DNA from: Aquisalimonas sp. 2447
GTDB lineage: Bacteria; Pseudomonadota; Gammaproteobacteria; Nitrococcales; Aquisalimonadaceae
Direction: 5' to 3'
NCBI RefSeq assembly: GCF_012044895.1
Contig: NZ_CP050695.1
Location: 1,890,501 to 1,954,500, forward strand
Length of the DNA: 64,000 bases
The translations under genes and the position numbers were made by a program. Of this stretch, positions 18,818 to 26,191 are shown in pieces (positions within the stretch are counted from its first letter, which is position 1; every line of letters begins with the position of its first letter). The notes under the pieces are model-generated. The model did not search any database. It was given only the letters and a program-made list of their open reading frames with translations, and was not told where the DNA came from.

Positions 18818-19147
18818 TCAGGATCCGAGCAACCATTCCAGCAGCCACAGAGTCCCCATGCCCGCGGCCAGCGTGCCGAGCACGCTGCGGGTGCCCCAGG
18901 CGACGCCGGCGGCCACCAGTCCCGCCAGCAGCCGCGTGTTCTCCAGCGTGAACCCGGGGGTCGGGCCGCCCTGGATAATGGCCGGCACCACGATGGCGGC
19001 AATCACGGCCGCCGGGACGTAACGCAGCACACGCATGACGCCGTCGGGCAGGCTGCGCCCGCCCAGCAGTTGCAGTCCGGCGAAGCGAAACAGGAACGTG
19101 CCGATGCCGATAACAACAATGATGGTCCATAGCGCCCAGGTGCTCAT
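18818..19147 (-). CDS. azlD: AzlD-family branched-chain amino-acid exporter small subunit
   Basis: A 109-aa membrane protein with four hydrophobic spans and the AzlD features WTIIVVIGIGTFLFRFAGL and LRYVPAAVIAAIVVPAII. AzlD pairs with AzlC to export branched-chain amino acids or analogues. Its ATG overlaps the azlC stop codon by four bases (ATGA), so the two are translationally coupled. The frame is open far upstream inside azlC, but the overlap start is the natural one. Confidence 0.88.
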   Translation of the reverse strand: MSTWALWTIIVVIGIGTFLFRFAGLQLLGGRSLPDGVMRVLRYVPAAVIAAIVVPAIIQGGPTPGFTLENTRLLAGLVAAGVAWGTRSVLGTLAAGMGTLWLLEWLLGS

Positions 19148-19866
19148 GTTTCCCGTCTCCGGCGGTGCAGGGCAATCTCGGCGATGACACCGGCTGTTAC
19201 CCCGGCCACGGCGCCAATGCTCAGCCCGAGGTGATAGGGCGCATCGTGGGCAGCCAGGGAAATGCCGCCGCCGGTAATGGCGGCAATGGCACTGGGGCGG
19301 TCGCGAATCACCGGGACCAGAAGGACCAGAAACACCAGGGGCAGGGCAAAACCCACTTGCCATGCCGGGGGGACGGCCGCTCCGAGCCAGACGCCGAGCG
19401 CCGTGGCGAACAGCCAGACCACCCACAGTGGCAGGGCCGCGCCCAGGTAGAACCACTGTTTCGGACCGTCCACCCGGCCGTGCACGAACTGCGTGATGCT
19501 GACGGCGTAGGCCTGGTCCGTCAGCAGATAGGCCGTGGTCGCTTTCCAGTGCGTGGGGATATGGCCCAGATGGGGAGCCAGCGAGGCGCTGTACATGAGC
19601 ATGCGCAGGTTGATGATGAGTGCGGTGACCACGACCATCAGCGGCAGGGCGCCGTCGCCGATGAGCTGGGCTGCCACCAGCTGCGCCGCACCGGCGAAGA
19701 TGATCACCGACATGGCGATTCCGACCATGGGGTCCAGCCCCGCCTCCAGCGCAGCGATACCGGCAGTCATCCCGAACGGGATCACACCGGGAATCATGGG
19801 CGCGATCTTGCTCAGCCCGTGCCGGAACCCGGCGCGCTGTGGTGATTCCTGTCTATTTCCTGCCAT
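19144..19866 (-). CDS. azlC: AzlC-family branched-chain amino-acid exporter large subunit
   Basis: A 240-aa inner-membrane protein of the AzlC (LivH/YgaZ-like) family, with GFRHGLSKIAPMIPGVIPFGMTAGIAALEAGL and FAGAAQLVAAQLI, then NLRMLMYSASLAPHL, all typical of the family. With AzlD it forms a branched-chain amino-acid exporter. I use ATG 19866; an open extension to 20013 overlaps the promoter of the divergent lipocalin gene and is unlike the family. Confidence 0.9.
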   Translation of the reverse strand: MAGNRQESPQRAGFRHGLSKIAPMIPGVIPFGMTAGIAALEAGLDPMVGIAMSVIIFAGAAQLVAAQLIGDGALPLMVVVTALIINLRMLMYSASLAPHLGHIPTHWKATTAYLLTDQAYAVSITQFVHGRVDGPKQWFYLGAALPLWVVWLFATALGVWLGAAVPPAWQVGFALPLVFLVLLVPVIRDRPSAIAAITGGGISLAAHDAPYHLGLSIGAVAGVTAGVIAEIALHRRRRET

Positions 19867-19933
19867 TGCTCCAGAGCCCGTTGAACTCCCGCACCCCCGA
19901 CGGATCGAAACAGTACCCTGTTCACCCGAGACA

Positions 19934-20482
19934 ATGCCAATGATCCGTGCCGGTCTGCTATCCGTTGCTGTTGCCGCCCTCCTGCTGGTCGCCTGCCAGA
20001 GTCGCCCGCCCATGGAAACCGTCGACCACGTGGATCTGGAGCGCTATATGGGAGACTGGTATGTGATCGCCAACATCCCCACGTTCCTGGAGCGCGACGC
20101 CCACAACGCCGTGGAGAGCTACAGCCTCAACGATGACGGCACCATCGACACCGTGTTCACCTTTCGTCAGGGCGCGTTCGATGGTGAGCTCAAGCGCTAC
20201 AATCCCAAGGGGTTCGTGCGTAGCGAGGACAATGCCGAGTGGGGCATGCAGTTCATCTGGCCCATCAAGGCCGAGTTCCTGATCATCTACCTGGACGACG
20301 AATACCAGCACACGGTCATTGGCCGCACCCGGCGCGACTATGTCTGGATTATGGCGCGGGAGCCCGAGATGCCGGAGGCAGAGTACCAGCGCATCGTCGC
20401 GTTCCTTGGCGAACGGGGATATGACACCGATGCGATCCAGCGCGTCCCGCAGCGCTGGGGTGAATCGGCGGAGGATAATTGA
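19934..20482 (+). CDS. blc: Outer-membrane lipocalin Blc
   Basis: A 182-aa lipoprotein: signal peptide with lipobox LLLVACQS, then a lipocalin domain. Motif 1 is DLERYMGDWYVIANIPTFLERDAHNAVESYSL, with the conserved G-x-W. Motif 2 is DDEYQHTVIGRTRRDYVWIMAREPEM, and RIVAFLGERGYDTDAIQRVPQ ends it. Bacterial Blc binds lysophospholipids at the outer membrane and is linked to envelope stress. Two start codons are possible (19934 or 19940); both give the same signal. It is divergent from azlC across 67 bases. Confidence 0.92.
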   Translation: MPMIRAGLLSVAVAALLLVACQSRPPMETVDHVDLERYMGDWYVIANIPTFLERDAHNAVESYSLNDDGTIDTVFTFRQGAFDGELKRYNPKGFVRSEDNAEWGMQFIWPIKAEFLIIYLDDEYQHTVIGRTRRDYVWIMAREPEMPEAEYQRIVAFLGERGYDTDAIQRVPQRWGESAEDN

Positions 20483-20629
20483 TCCGGTACCGTGTCCGAA
20501 TCGGCCACCGTGGTCTATTCTTACTTTGATGCGGCTTTCAAGGAGTCCCTGAAGCTGCTGACGCCCCGGAACGGCACTGCACTACCCGTCTGCCCCGGCA
20601 CCAAGCCCCCCGGATGCGGACGGAGGAGA

Positions 20630-20917
20630 ATGATGATGCTGACATTTGAGGATTGCCTCGCGATGACGGATCTCACCGAGGAAGAAGTGGAAGCCATTGC
20701 CGAACATGAACACTGCCACGAAATGGTTGCCATGGAACTGGGACACTGCCTCGTTCGCACGGAGGAGGGAGTGGTGCGGATACGGCACATGATCACGGAG
20801 GATATCGCCATGGCCCGGGCCCGCGGAGACAGCCGCCGCGCAGAGAAGCTCCAGGTGGTCCACGACAGGTTCTGCGAGAAGTATCCCCGGGCTCTGCGGA
20901 GTGAAATCCACGCGTGA
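20630..20917 (+). CDS. Conserved small acidic protein of unknown function, 95 aa
   Basis: I recognise the pattern MLTFEDCLAMTDLTEEEVEAIAEHEH from unnamed small gammaproteobacterial proteins but know no function. The product is acidic and helical, with Cys and His residues that could bind metal (EDCL, EHEHCHE, LGHCL, DRFCEKYP). A strong GGAGGAG site precedes three consecutive ATG codons at 20630; I use the first. The same frame opens at 20492, but that extension has no ribosome site. It stands alone, converging on the acyl-CoA ligase gene. Confidence 0.72.
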   Translation: MMMLTFEDCLAMTDLTEEEVEAIAEHEHCHEMVAMELGHCLVRTEEGVVRIRHMITEDIAMARARGDSRRAEKLQVVHDRFCEKYPRALRSEIHA

Positions 20918-20945
20918 GCAAGCTGAACGGTGCGGGACGCGCCGG

Positions 20946-22520
20946 TCAGCCCCCGGGGTCCGAGCCCAGTGACCGGTGTGACTCGCGCAGTTTGTATTTC
21001 ATCAGCTTGCCGGAGGGCGTGCGTGGCAGTGAGTCGGCAAAAACCACATGGCGGGGGCACTTGTAACCGGCCAGGGACTGCCGGCAATGCTGCACCACGG
21101 CCTGTTCATCGATGTCCGCGTCCGCGCCTGGCACCACCACGGCGCACACCGTCTCGATGAACTTTGGGTCGGGAACGGCGATAACGGCCACTTCGCGGAT
21201 GTCGGGGTGGCGCATGAGTATGTCCTCCACCTCGGCCGGGTAGACGTTCTCCCCGCCGGTACGAATCATGTCCTTCTTGCGTCCCGCGATGCACAGCAGC
21301 CCATTGTCGGTGAACCGACCCAGGTCCCCGGTGCGACACCAGCCGTCGACGAAGGTCTCGGCGGTGGCGTCGGGCCGGTTCCAGTAGCGCTCGCAGACCA
21401 CCGGGCTGCGGATCCAGATCTCCCCCTCCTCGCCGGGGTCGGCGATACCGCCCTGGTCGTCCCGCAAGGTGATTTCCGTGAATGGCATCGGCCGGCCGAC
21501 GCTTTCGGGATGGCTCAATGTCTCTTCGCCGGTGGAGGCTGCAGCGATGGGAGTGCCCTCGGTCAGGCCGAAGACCTGGATGACCTCGATCCACGGATAC
21601 CGCTGACGCAGCACGTCGGTGGCCCAGGGCAGCAGTGGATCGCCCCCGGAGAGAATGCGGCGCACGCTGCCCATGTCGTAGCCGGCCGCTTCGTCCGCCT
21701 CCAGTTGCGCCAGTTCGTAGATCATGAACGGGAACAGGAACAAGTCGGTGACCCGCCGTTGCTGAACAATCTCCATCACCCGGCGGATGCTGAAACCGCC
21801 ACTGCGCAGCACCACCGCATGCCCGCCCACGGCCAGTGCGGCACTGGTGAGGTCTTCCACCGCGCCCACGTGGTACATGGGTCCGGTGGTCATGGCGACG
21901 CAGTGCTCGTCCAGTTGCCACTGCATGGCCTGCATGGCGGTGAACCAGAGAGTGTTGGCGTGGTTCCACAGGGCCCCCTTGGGGCGGCCCGTGGTGCCGG
22001 AGGTGTACATGAGCATGGCCGGGTCGTCCGGCGCCGGCCGCGGGCAGGCCGGTTCCTCCGTTGCGCCGGTGGTCAGAGTCGAGAACGGGGCTGCCCAATG
22101 GGGCAGCGGGCTCTCGTCATCGGCCAGACCTACGTAATGCTCGACCCGGACATCCGGGCGCACGGATTCCAGGGTCTTTGCCAGGCTGGCGTGGAAACAT
22201 AGCAGCCGACAGCCGGAGTCGTTGATGGCAAATGCCAGTTCCTCGGCGGTCAGGCGGAAGTTGAGCCGGACGGCAATGGCGCCGATGCGGGCGGTGGCCA
22301 GGTAGAGCGTCCAGTAGTCCAGGGTGTTGTACAGCAGAATGCCGACCCGGTCGCCGTGACCGATCCCGTGGGCGAGCAGACTGTTGGCAACGCTATTGGC
22401 ACGTTGTCGAAGGGTGTCATGCGTCCACGTTTCGCCGTCCTCGAAGGACACCGCCGGACGGTGGCCGCGAACGCGGGCTCCCGGCCACTGACTGCGCCGC
22501 GTGATAAAACCGGTATCCAA
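20946..22520 (-). CDS. AMP-dependent acyl-CoA synthetase/ligase
   Basis: A 524-aa adenylate-forming enzyme that activates a carboxylic acid to acyl-AMP and then to acyl-CoA. The P-loop is MLMYTSGTTGRPKGALWNH, motif A5 is QVFGLTEGTP, the hinge is DLGRFTDNGLLCIAGRKKDMIRTGGENVYPAEVE, and the C-terminal catalytic Lys lies in PRTPSGKLMKYKL. The subfamily resembles medium- or long-chain fatty-acid CoA ligases; the exact acid is not readable. It lies on the same strand downstream of the HDAC-like gene with a 70-base gap. That pairing of acyl activation and deacylation is suggestive only. Confidence 0.92.
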   Translation of the reverse strand: MDTGFITRRSQWPGARVRGHRPAVSFEDGETWTHDTLRQRANSVANSLLAHGIGHGDRVGILLYNTLDYWTLYLATARIGAIAVRLNFRLTAEELAFAINDSGCRLLCFHASLAKTLESVRPDVRVEHYVGLADDESPLPHWAAPFSTLTTGATEEPACPRPAPDDPAMLMYTSGTTGRPKGALWNHANTLWFTAMQAMQWQLDEHCVAMTTGPMYHVGAVEDLTSAALAVGGHAVVLRSGGFSIRRVMEIVQQRRVTDLFLFPFMIYELAQLEADEAAGYDMGSVRRILSGGDPLLPWATDVLRQRYPWIEVIQVFGLTEGTPIAAASTGEETLSHPESVGRPMPFTEITLRDDQGGIADPGEEGEIWIRSPVVCERYWNRPDATAETFVDGWCRTGDLGRFTDNGLLCIAGRKKDMIRTGGENVYPAEVEDILMRHPDIREVAVIAVPDPKFIETVCAVVVPGADADIDEQAVVQHCRQSLAGYKCPRHVVFADSLPRTPSGKLMKYKLRESHRSLGSDPGG

Positions 22521-22590
22521 GGCTCTCTCCTCCGATCTTTTTGTCAGGATGGCTGATCAGAGGCAGTGCTGTCACGCCGTTACGGCGCGC

Positions 22591-23688
22591 TCATTCCCCG
22601 CCAAAGGCATTGCGGTGGAAGGCGGCGGCCTCGGCGACCTCCTGGATTCCCGGCTCCGGCGGCACAGGAATGTCCTCCCCCGCCAGCGTCCGCAGGACCG
22701 TGTGCACGCCATTGGAGAGGGAATCCAGGTGATAGCCGCCTTCCAGCACCAGAGCCAGGCGTCCGTGGCAATGGCGCTCGGCGATTTCCCGGGTGATGGT
22801 GGCCAGGCGGGCAAGGCCCTCGTGGCTCATGTTCAGGCACAGGTCCAGCCGGTGCGGGTCGAAGCCGGCGGAGACCAGGACCAGATCCGGGGCGAACCAG
22901 TCCGCCGCCGGCACCAGTATGTCCTCGAAGGCCTTGATCACTGCCTGATCCCCGGCGCCGGCGGGCAGAGGGACATTGACGGTGTAGCCTTCCCCGAGGC
23001 CGGCGCCTATCTCGTCCAGCAAGCCGGAGCCAGGATAGAACGGGCTGCCGCGGTGGGTATCGAAGAACAATACATGGGGCGATGCCCAGAAAATATCCTG
23101 GGTGCCGTTGCCGTGGTGGGCGTCCCAGTCCACGATCAGCACACGCTCAGCACCCAGCTCCTCCAGCGCATGTGCGGCAGCGACCGCCACATTGTTGAAC
23201 AGGCAGAAACCGCGGGCGCGGGCGGGCTCGGCATGGTGACCCGGTGGCCGGCACAGGGCGAACGCGGTCTGGGCTTCGCCGCGCATGACCGCTTCCACGG
23301 CCATGACCGCGGAGCCGGCGGCGACCTCCGCAGCCTCCAGACTGCCCGGAGAGACCGCGGTGGTGTCCACGTCCAACCAGGCATGTTTGCCGCGCAGGGC
23401 GTTGATTTCCCGCAGGTAGGAGGTAGTGTGCACGCGCGCGAGTTCGTCCTCACTTGCCGCACGACCCTGCCGGAAGCGCACCCCGGGGATGGGGGTGCGC
23501 TCGAGGATTTCGTTGATGGCGCTCAGCCGTCCCGGGTGCTCCGGGTAATTCCACTGCACCTGCAGCCCCGAGAGAATCTCCCGCACTCGCTTTTCCAGGC
23601 GCCCCGGCAGGTACGGATCGCTCGCCTGGGGCTTGTGTTCCAGCATGCGGTCATCACGGACCACCAGCACGTCACGATCGCCAGTCAC
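22591..23688 (-). CDS. Histone-deacetylase-family zinc amidohydrolase
   Basis: A 365-aa protein of the HDAC/AcuC/acetylpolyamine amidohydrolase superfamily, which removes acetyl groups from lysine or polyamine amines. The catalytic elements are complete: CRPPGHHAEPARARGFCLFNNVAVAA (the active-site His pair) and VDWDAHHGNGTQDIFW (zinc Asp and His). The second zinc Asp is in LVSAGFDPHR, and the transition-state Tyr lies in LVLEGGYHLDSL. The start is GTG 23688 with GGAGAAG at good spacing. The substrate could be acetyl-lysine proteins or acetylpolyamines. Confidence 0.9.
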   Translation of the reverse strand: MTGDRDVLVVRDDRMLEHKPQASDPYLPGRLEKRVREILSGLQVQWNYPEHPGRLSAINEILERTPIPGVRFRQGRAASEDELARVHTTSYLREINALRGKHAWLDVDTTAVSPGSLEAAEVAAGSAVMAVEAVMRGEAQTAFALCRPPGHHAEPARARGFCLFNNVAVAAAHALEELGAERVLIVDWDAHHGNGTQDIFWASPHVLFFDTHRGSPFYPGSGLLDEIGAGLGEGYTVNVPLPAGAGDQAVIKAFEDILVPAADWFAPDLVLVSAGFDPHRLDLCLNMSHEGLARLATITREIAERHCHGRLALVLEGGYHLDSLSNGVHTVLRTLAGEDIPVPPEPGIQEVAEAAAFHRNAFGGE

Positions 23689-23791
23689 GTTCGCTTCTCC
23701 GGGTATGATCTAATGTCAGCAAGAAAACACAGTTTATGGCGTACGCAAAGTCACCGCACGTGCGACGGGTGACGGGGGCCAAGGGAGGACT

Positions 23792-24250
23792 ATGCAGATC
23801 TGGGTGGATGCGGATGCCTGTCCGGTGGTGATCCGGGAAATCCTGTTCAAGGCGGCGGCGCGCACGCAAACGACCACAACGCTGGTGGCGAACCAGCCGA
23901 TTCGCGTCCCGCCGTCGCCCTGGATCCGCTCCATGCAGGTGGCGTCCGGCTTCGATGTCGCCGATAACGAGATTGTCCAGCGGGTTGCCTCCGGCGATCT
24001 GGTGGTCACGGGTGACATCCCGCTGGCCGCCGAGGTCATTGAGAAGGGCGCCGTGGCTCTGAGTCCGCGGGGCGAGCTACATACCCGGGAGAACATCCGC
24101 TCGCGCCTGAACATGCGAGATTTCATGGACACCATGCGCGCCAGCGGCATTGACACCGGGGGCGCGCCCGCCATGAGCAAGAGCGATCGCCAGCAGTTTG
24201 CCAATCACCTGGACCGCATCCTGGCACGCCGTGCCGATAACGCTAACTGA
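23792..24250 (+). CDS. YaiI/YqxD family protein (UPF0178)
   Basis: A 152-aa protein of the UPF0178/DUF188 family, related to PIN-like nucleases. It begins [22 protein letters not shown] and has the typical [34 protein letters not shown] and MRDFMDTMR segments with conserved acidic residues. Function is unproven in the family. It is divergent from the HDAC-like gene and converges on the 5-formyl-THF cyclo-ligase gene. The short convergent gap holds a run of GCAGCG repeats (about 24272-24290) without clear meaning. Confidence 0.92.
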   Translation: MQIWVDADACPVVIREILFKAAARTQTTTTLVANQPIRVPPSPWIRSMQVASGFDVADNEIVQRVASGDLVVTGDIPLAAEVIEKGAVALSPRGELHTRENIRSRLNMRDFMDTMRASGIDTGGAPAMSKSDRQQFANHLDRILARRADNAN

Positions 24251-24306
24251 CTTCCGCGGCGGCGGATGTCGGCAGCGGCAGCGGCAGCGTGCAGACTGCT
24301 CCTGCC

Positions 24307-24879
24307 TCAGCGACTGATCACGCGGTCTTCGGTGACGATCCTGTCCACGGACCGGTCGTGCGGTTCCACGGGCAACTCCGGGACCAGCTGCAGCTCGAAG
24401 GCGAGGGCGATGCTGGACCCCACCGGGTTCGCCTCCAGCCAGCGGTCGTAGTAGCCTCGCCCGTGACCGATCCGTTGCCGGCTCTCGGTGAAGGCGACCC
24501 CGGGGATGATGGCTGCATCGAAGGGGCCGGGTGCCGGATCGTCGCGTAGCGGCGCGAGAATTCCCCACTTGCCCGGGGCGAGGTCATCCCAGCTGTCCAT
24601 GGGCACGGCACGAATGGTGGTGGCGTCCATGATGCGGGGAACGGCCACCTGCTGGCCGCGGGCCAGGAGGCTGTCGATGAGGCCGTGGGTATCCACCTCG
24701 CTGCCGAAGGAGACGAACACGAACACGGTGCGCGCTTCCGCGATATCAGGGAGTCGAAGTACCTGCTCACGGATCCGGTCGCTGGCAGCGCGGTGGGCAT
24801 CGGCGGGCAGCCGATCGCGGCCTGCAAGCGCGGTTTCCCGCAGACGCCGTTTGCGTTCCTGAATGCTTTCTTCGGACAT
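24307..24879 (-). CDS. 5-formyltetrahydrofolate cyclo-ligase
   Basis: This 190-aa cytoplasmic enzyme converts 5-formyl-THF to 5,10-methenyl-THF with ATP. The N-terminal basic ATP-contact region is ERKRRLRETALAGRDRL. The central segment VFVFVSFGSEVDTHGLIDSLLARGQQVAVPRI and the hallmark GHGRGYYDRWL with PHDRSVDRIVTEDRVI complete the family pattern. I use ATG 24879 (MSEESIQERK); upstream extension is not supported. No 6S RNA fits in the 70-base spacer toward fdxA, although ssrS often neighbours this gene. Confidence 0.93.
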   Translation of the reverse strand: MSEESIQERKRRLRETALAGRDRLPADAHRAASDRIREQVLRLPDIAEARTVFVFVSFGSEVDTHGLIDSLLARGQQVAVPRIMDATTIRAVPMDSWDDLAPGKWGILAPLRDDPAPGPFDAAIIPGVAFTESRQRIGHGRGYYDRWLEANPVGSSIALAFELQLVPELPVEPHDRSVDRIVTEDRVISR

Positions 24880-24949
24880 GCGGCGTGTTGTAGCCGATGG
24901 GCGGCACCCGGCGCAAGCTGTACTGTGGGCCGGGTGTCGTTGCCCTGGG

Positions 24950-25273
24950 CTATCGCTCCAGATACTGGAGCTTGTCCGGCACGTCCGCCCAGTCATCGGC
25001 GTCCGGCGGCGGGTCTTTCTGCTCGGTGATCACCGGCCACTTCTGGGATAACTCGGCGTTGAGCTCCAGAAAGTCGAACTTCTCCGGTGGCAGGTCGTCT
25101 TCCGAGTAGATGGCCTCCACCGGGCATTCCGGTTCACAGAGAGTGCAATCGATGCACTCGTCCGGGTCGATGACCAGGAAATTCGGTCCTTCGTGGAAGC
25201 AGTCCACGGGGCAGACTTCCACGCAGTCGGTGTACTTGCACTTGATGCAGCTGTCGATGACGACGTAGGTCAT
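24950..25273 (-). CDS. fdxA: 7Fe ferredoxin (FdxA / ferredoxin I type)
   Basis: A 107-aa cytoplasmic electron carrier closely resembling Azotobacter ferredoxin I. The cluster ligands lie in [18 protein letters not shown] and [17 protein letters not shown], giving one [3Fe-4S] and one [4Fe-4S] cluster, and the C-terminal tail [19 protein letters not shown] is typical. The start at ATG 25273 has GGAG upstream; the longer open frame is unlike the family. It is divergent from the DUF2249-nsrR operon, and the NsrR-like operator between them (25318-25334) lies 45 bases from its start, so shared control is possible. Confidence 0.95.
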   Translation of the reverse strand: MTYVVIDSCIKCKYTDCVEVCPVDCFHEGPNFLVIDPDECIDCTLCEPECPVEAIYSEDDLPPEKFDFLELNAELSQKWPVITEQKDPPPDADDWADVPDKLQYLER

Positions 25274-25317
25274 GTGAGCTCCGGGTGATTCGGGTACATG
25301 TGCCGTAGCGGCAAATA

Positions 25318-25334
25318 ATGTATTATAAAAGCAT
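25318..25334 (+). promoter_or_regulatory. NsrR-like operator before DUF2249-nsrR
   Basis: ATGTATTATAAAAGCAT matches the NsrR dyad ATGyATTTnAAATrCAT in both half-sites, with one mismatch per half. It overlaps the only AT-rich, -10-like segment (TATTAT or TATAAA at 25321-25329) in the spacer. Autoregulation of nsrR is common. Confidence 0.65.
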
Positions 25335-25437
25335 CGATCCGTACAGGTGGGCGAGACCATGGATTTCCCGGCGATCGGACGCCGGGTGTCGGGTTCTGCC
25401 TGGAGACGGTGTCACTCCATCGCTGGAGGAGCGAGCA

Positions 25438-25719
25438 ATGGCACACACTGTGCCGAAGTCGGCGCTGGAGCACCAGTATACGGCGGTGCTCGATCTGCGT
25501 GTCCACGATCCGCGGGAGCGGCTGCCGCTGCTGGAACTCACCCTGGGCGCCCTGACCCCTGGCGAGGACCTGCTGCTGGTGACCGATGCCGAGCCCGAGA
25601 GGCTGCGTGGTCACATCCATGAGCGCTACGCTGGAGTGTACACCTGGGAACAGCTTGAGTCCGGGCCGGTGCTCTGGCGGGCGCGACTGTTACGACTCTC
25701 GCCCGATAATCCGGCCTGA
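25438..25719 (+). CDS. DUF2249 domain protein
   Basis: A 93-aa protein of the DUF2249 family (sulfur-carrier-like fold, unknown activity), with YTAVLDLRVHDPRERLPLLELTLGALTPGEDLLLVTD followed by a tail typical of the family. DUF2249 proteins recur beside NO- and denitrification-related genes. The start at ATG 25438 has a perfect GGAGGAG site; the open frame to 25318 would run through the operator. It is 13 bases upstream of nsrR and forms one operon with it, which makes a role in nitrosative stress likely. Confidence 0.82.
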   Translation: MAHTVPKSALEHQYTAVLDLRVHDPRERLPLLELTLGALTPGEDLLLVTDAEPERLRGHIHERYAGVYTWEQLESGPVLWRARLLRLSPDNPA

Positions 25720-25732
25720 GGCAGAGGCATCC

Positions 25733-26167
25733 ATGGAACTCACTTACCATACCGACTACAGCCTGCGTGTGTTGATGTTTGCCGGCGCCCACCGGGAGCG
25801 GCGGGTGACCATGCGGGAGATTTCCGCCGCTTATGCCATCTCGCTGGAGCACTTGCGCAAAGTGGTGCATCGGCTGGCACAGAAGGGTTTTCTCGCCACC
25901 GCCAAGGGGCGGGCAGGGGGGCTGACTCTGGCGCGGCCAGCAGAGGAGATCCGCATCGGCGACGTGGTGGTGGCCATGGAAGACTCCCTGGCCATTGTTG
26001 ACTGCAGTCGACAGCCATGTCCGCTGTGCGGCGGTTGTTCTCTCAAGACAGTGTTCGACAGCGCCCGGCAGGCCTTCGTCGATCAGCTCAACACCTTCAC
26101 TCTCGCGCATCTGCTGGACAACACCGATACATTTGGCGAGCTCCAGCGTCTCGGCCAGTCGGCCTGA
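25733..26167 (+). CDS. nsrR: NO-sensing Rrf2-family repressor NsrR
   Basis: NsrR is an iron-sulfur repressor that releases DNA when NO attacks its cluster. The 144-aa product has the Rrf2 winged helix-turn-helix (about 1-65) beginning MELTYHTDYSLRVLMF and containing ISLEHLRKVVHRLAQKGF, and the GRAGGLTLARP wing. Cluster cysteines Cys91, Cys96 and Cys102 fall at exactly the positions known for E. coli NsrR, plus an extra Cys99. C-terminal LDNYTL-like text (LNTFTLAHLL) supports NsrR over IscR. It is co-transcribed with DUF2249. Likely targets in the window are nnrS and its own operon. Confidence 0.9.
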   Translation: MELTYHTDYSLRVLMFAGAHRERRVTMREISAAYAISLEHLRKVVHRLAQKGFLATAKGRAGGLTLARPAEEIRIGDVVVAMEDSLAIVDCSRQPCPLCGGCSLKTVFDSARQAFVDQLNTFTLAHLLDNTDTFGELQRLGQSA

Positions 26168-26191
26168 TCGGGTCCGGCGGCGCCGACCGGA

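Noticed and set aside
24272-24290. GGCAGC repeats as a possible regulatory repeat
   Set aside because: Only three short copies in a convergent spacer; too little to support a function.
24880-24949. 6S RNA (ssrS) next to the 5-formyl-THF cyclo-ligase gene
   Set aside because: The linkage is common in gammaproteobacteria, but the spacer is only 70 bases, too short for 6S RNA.
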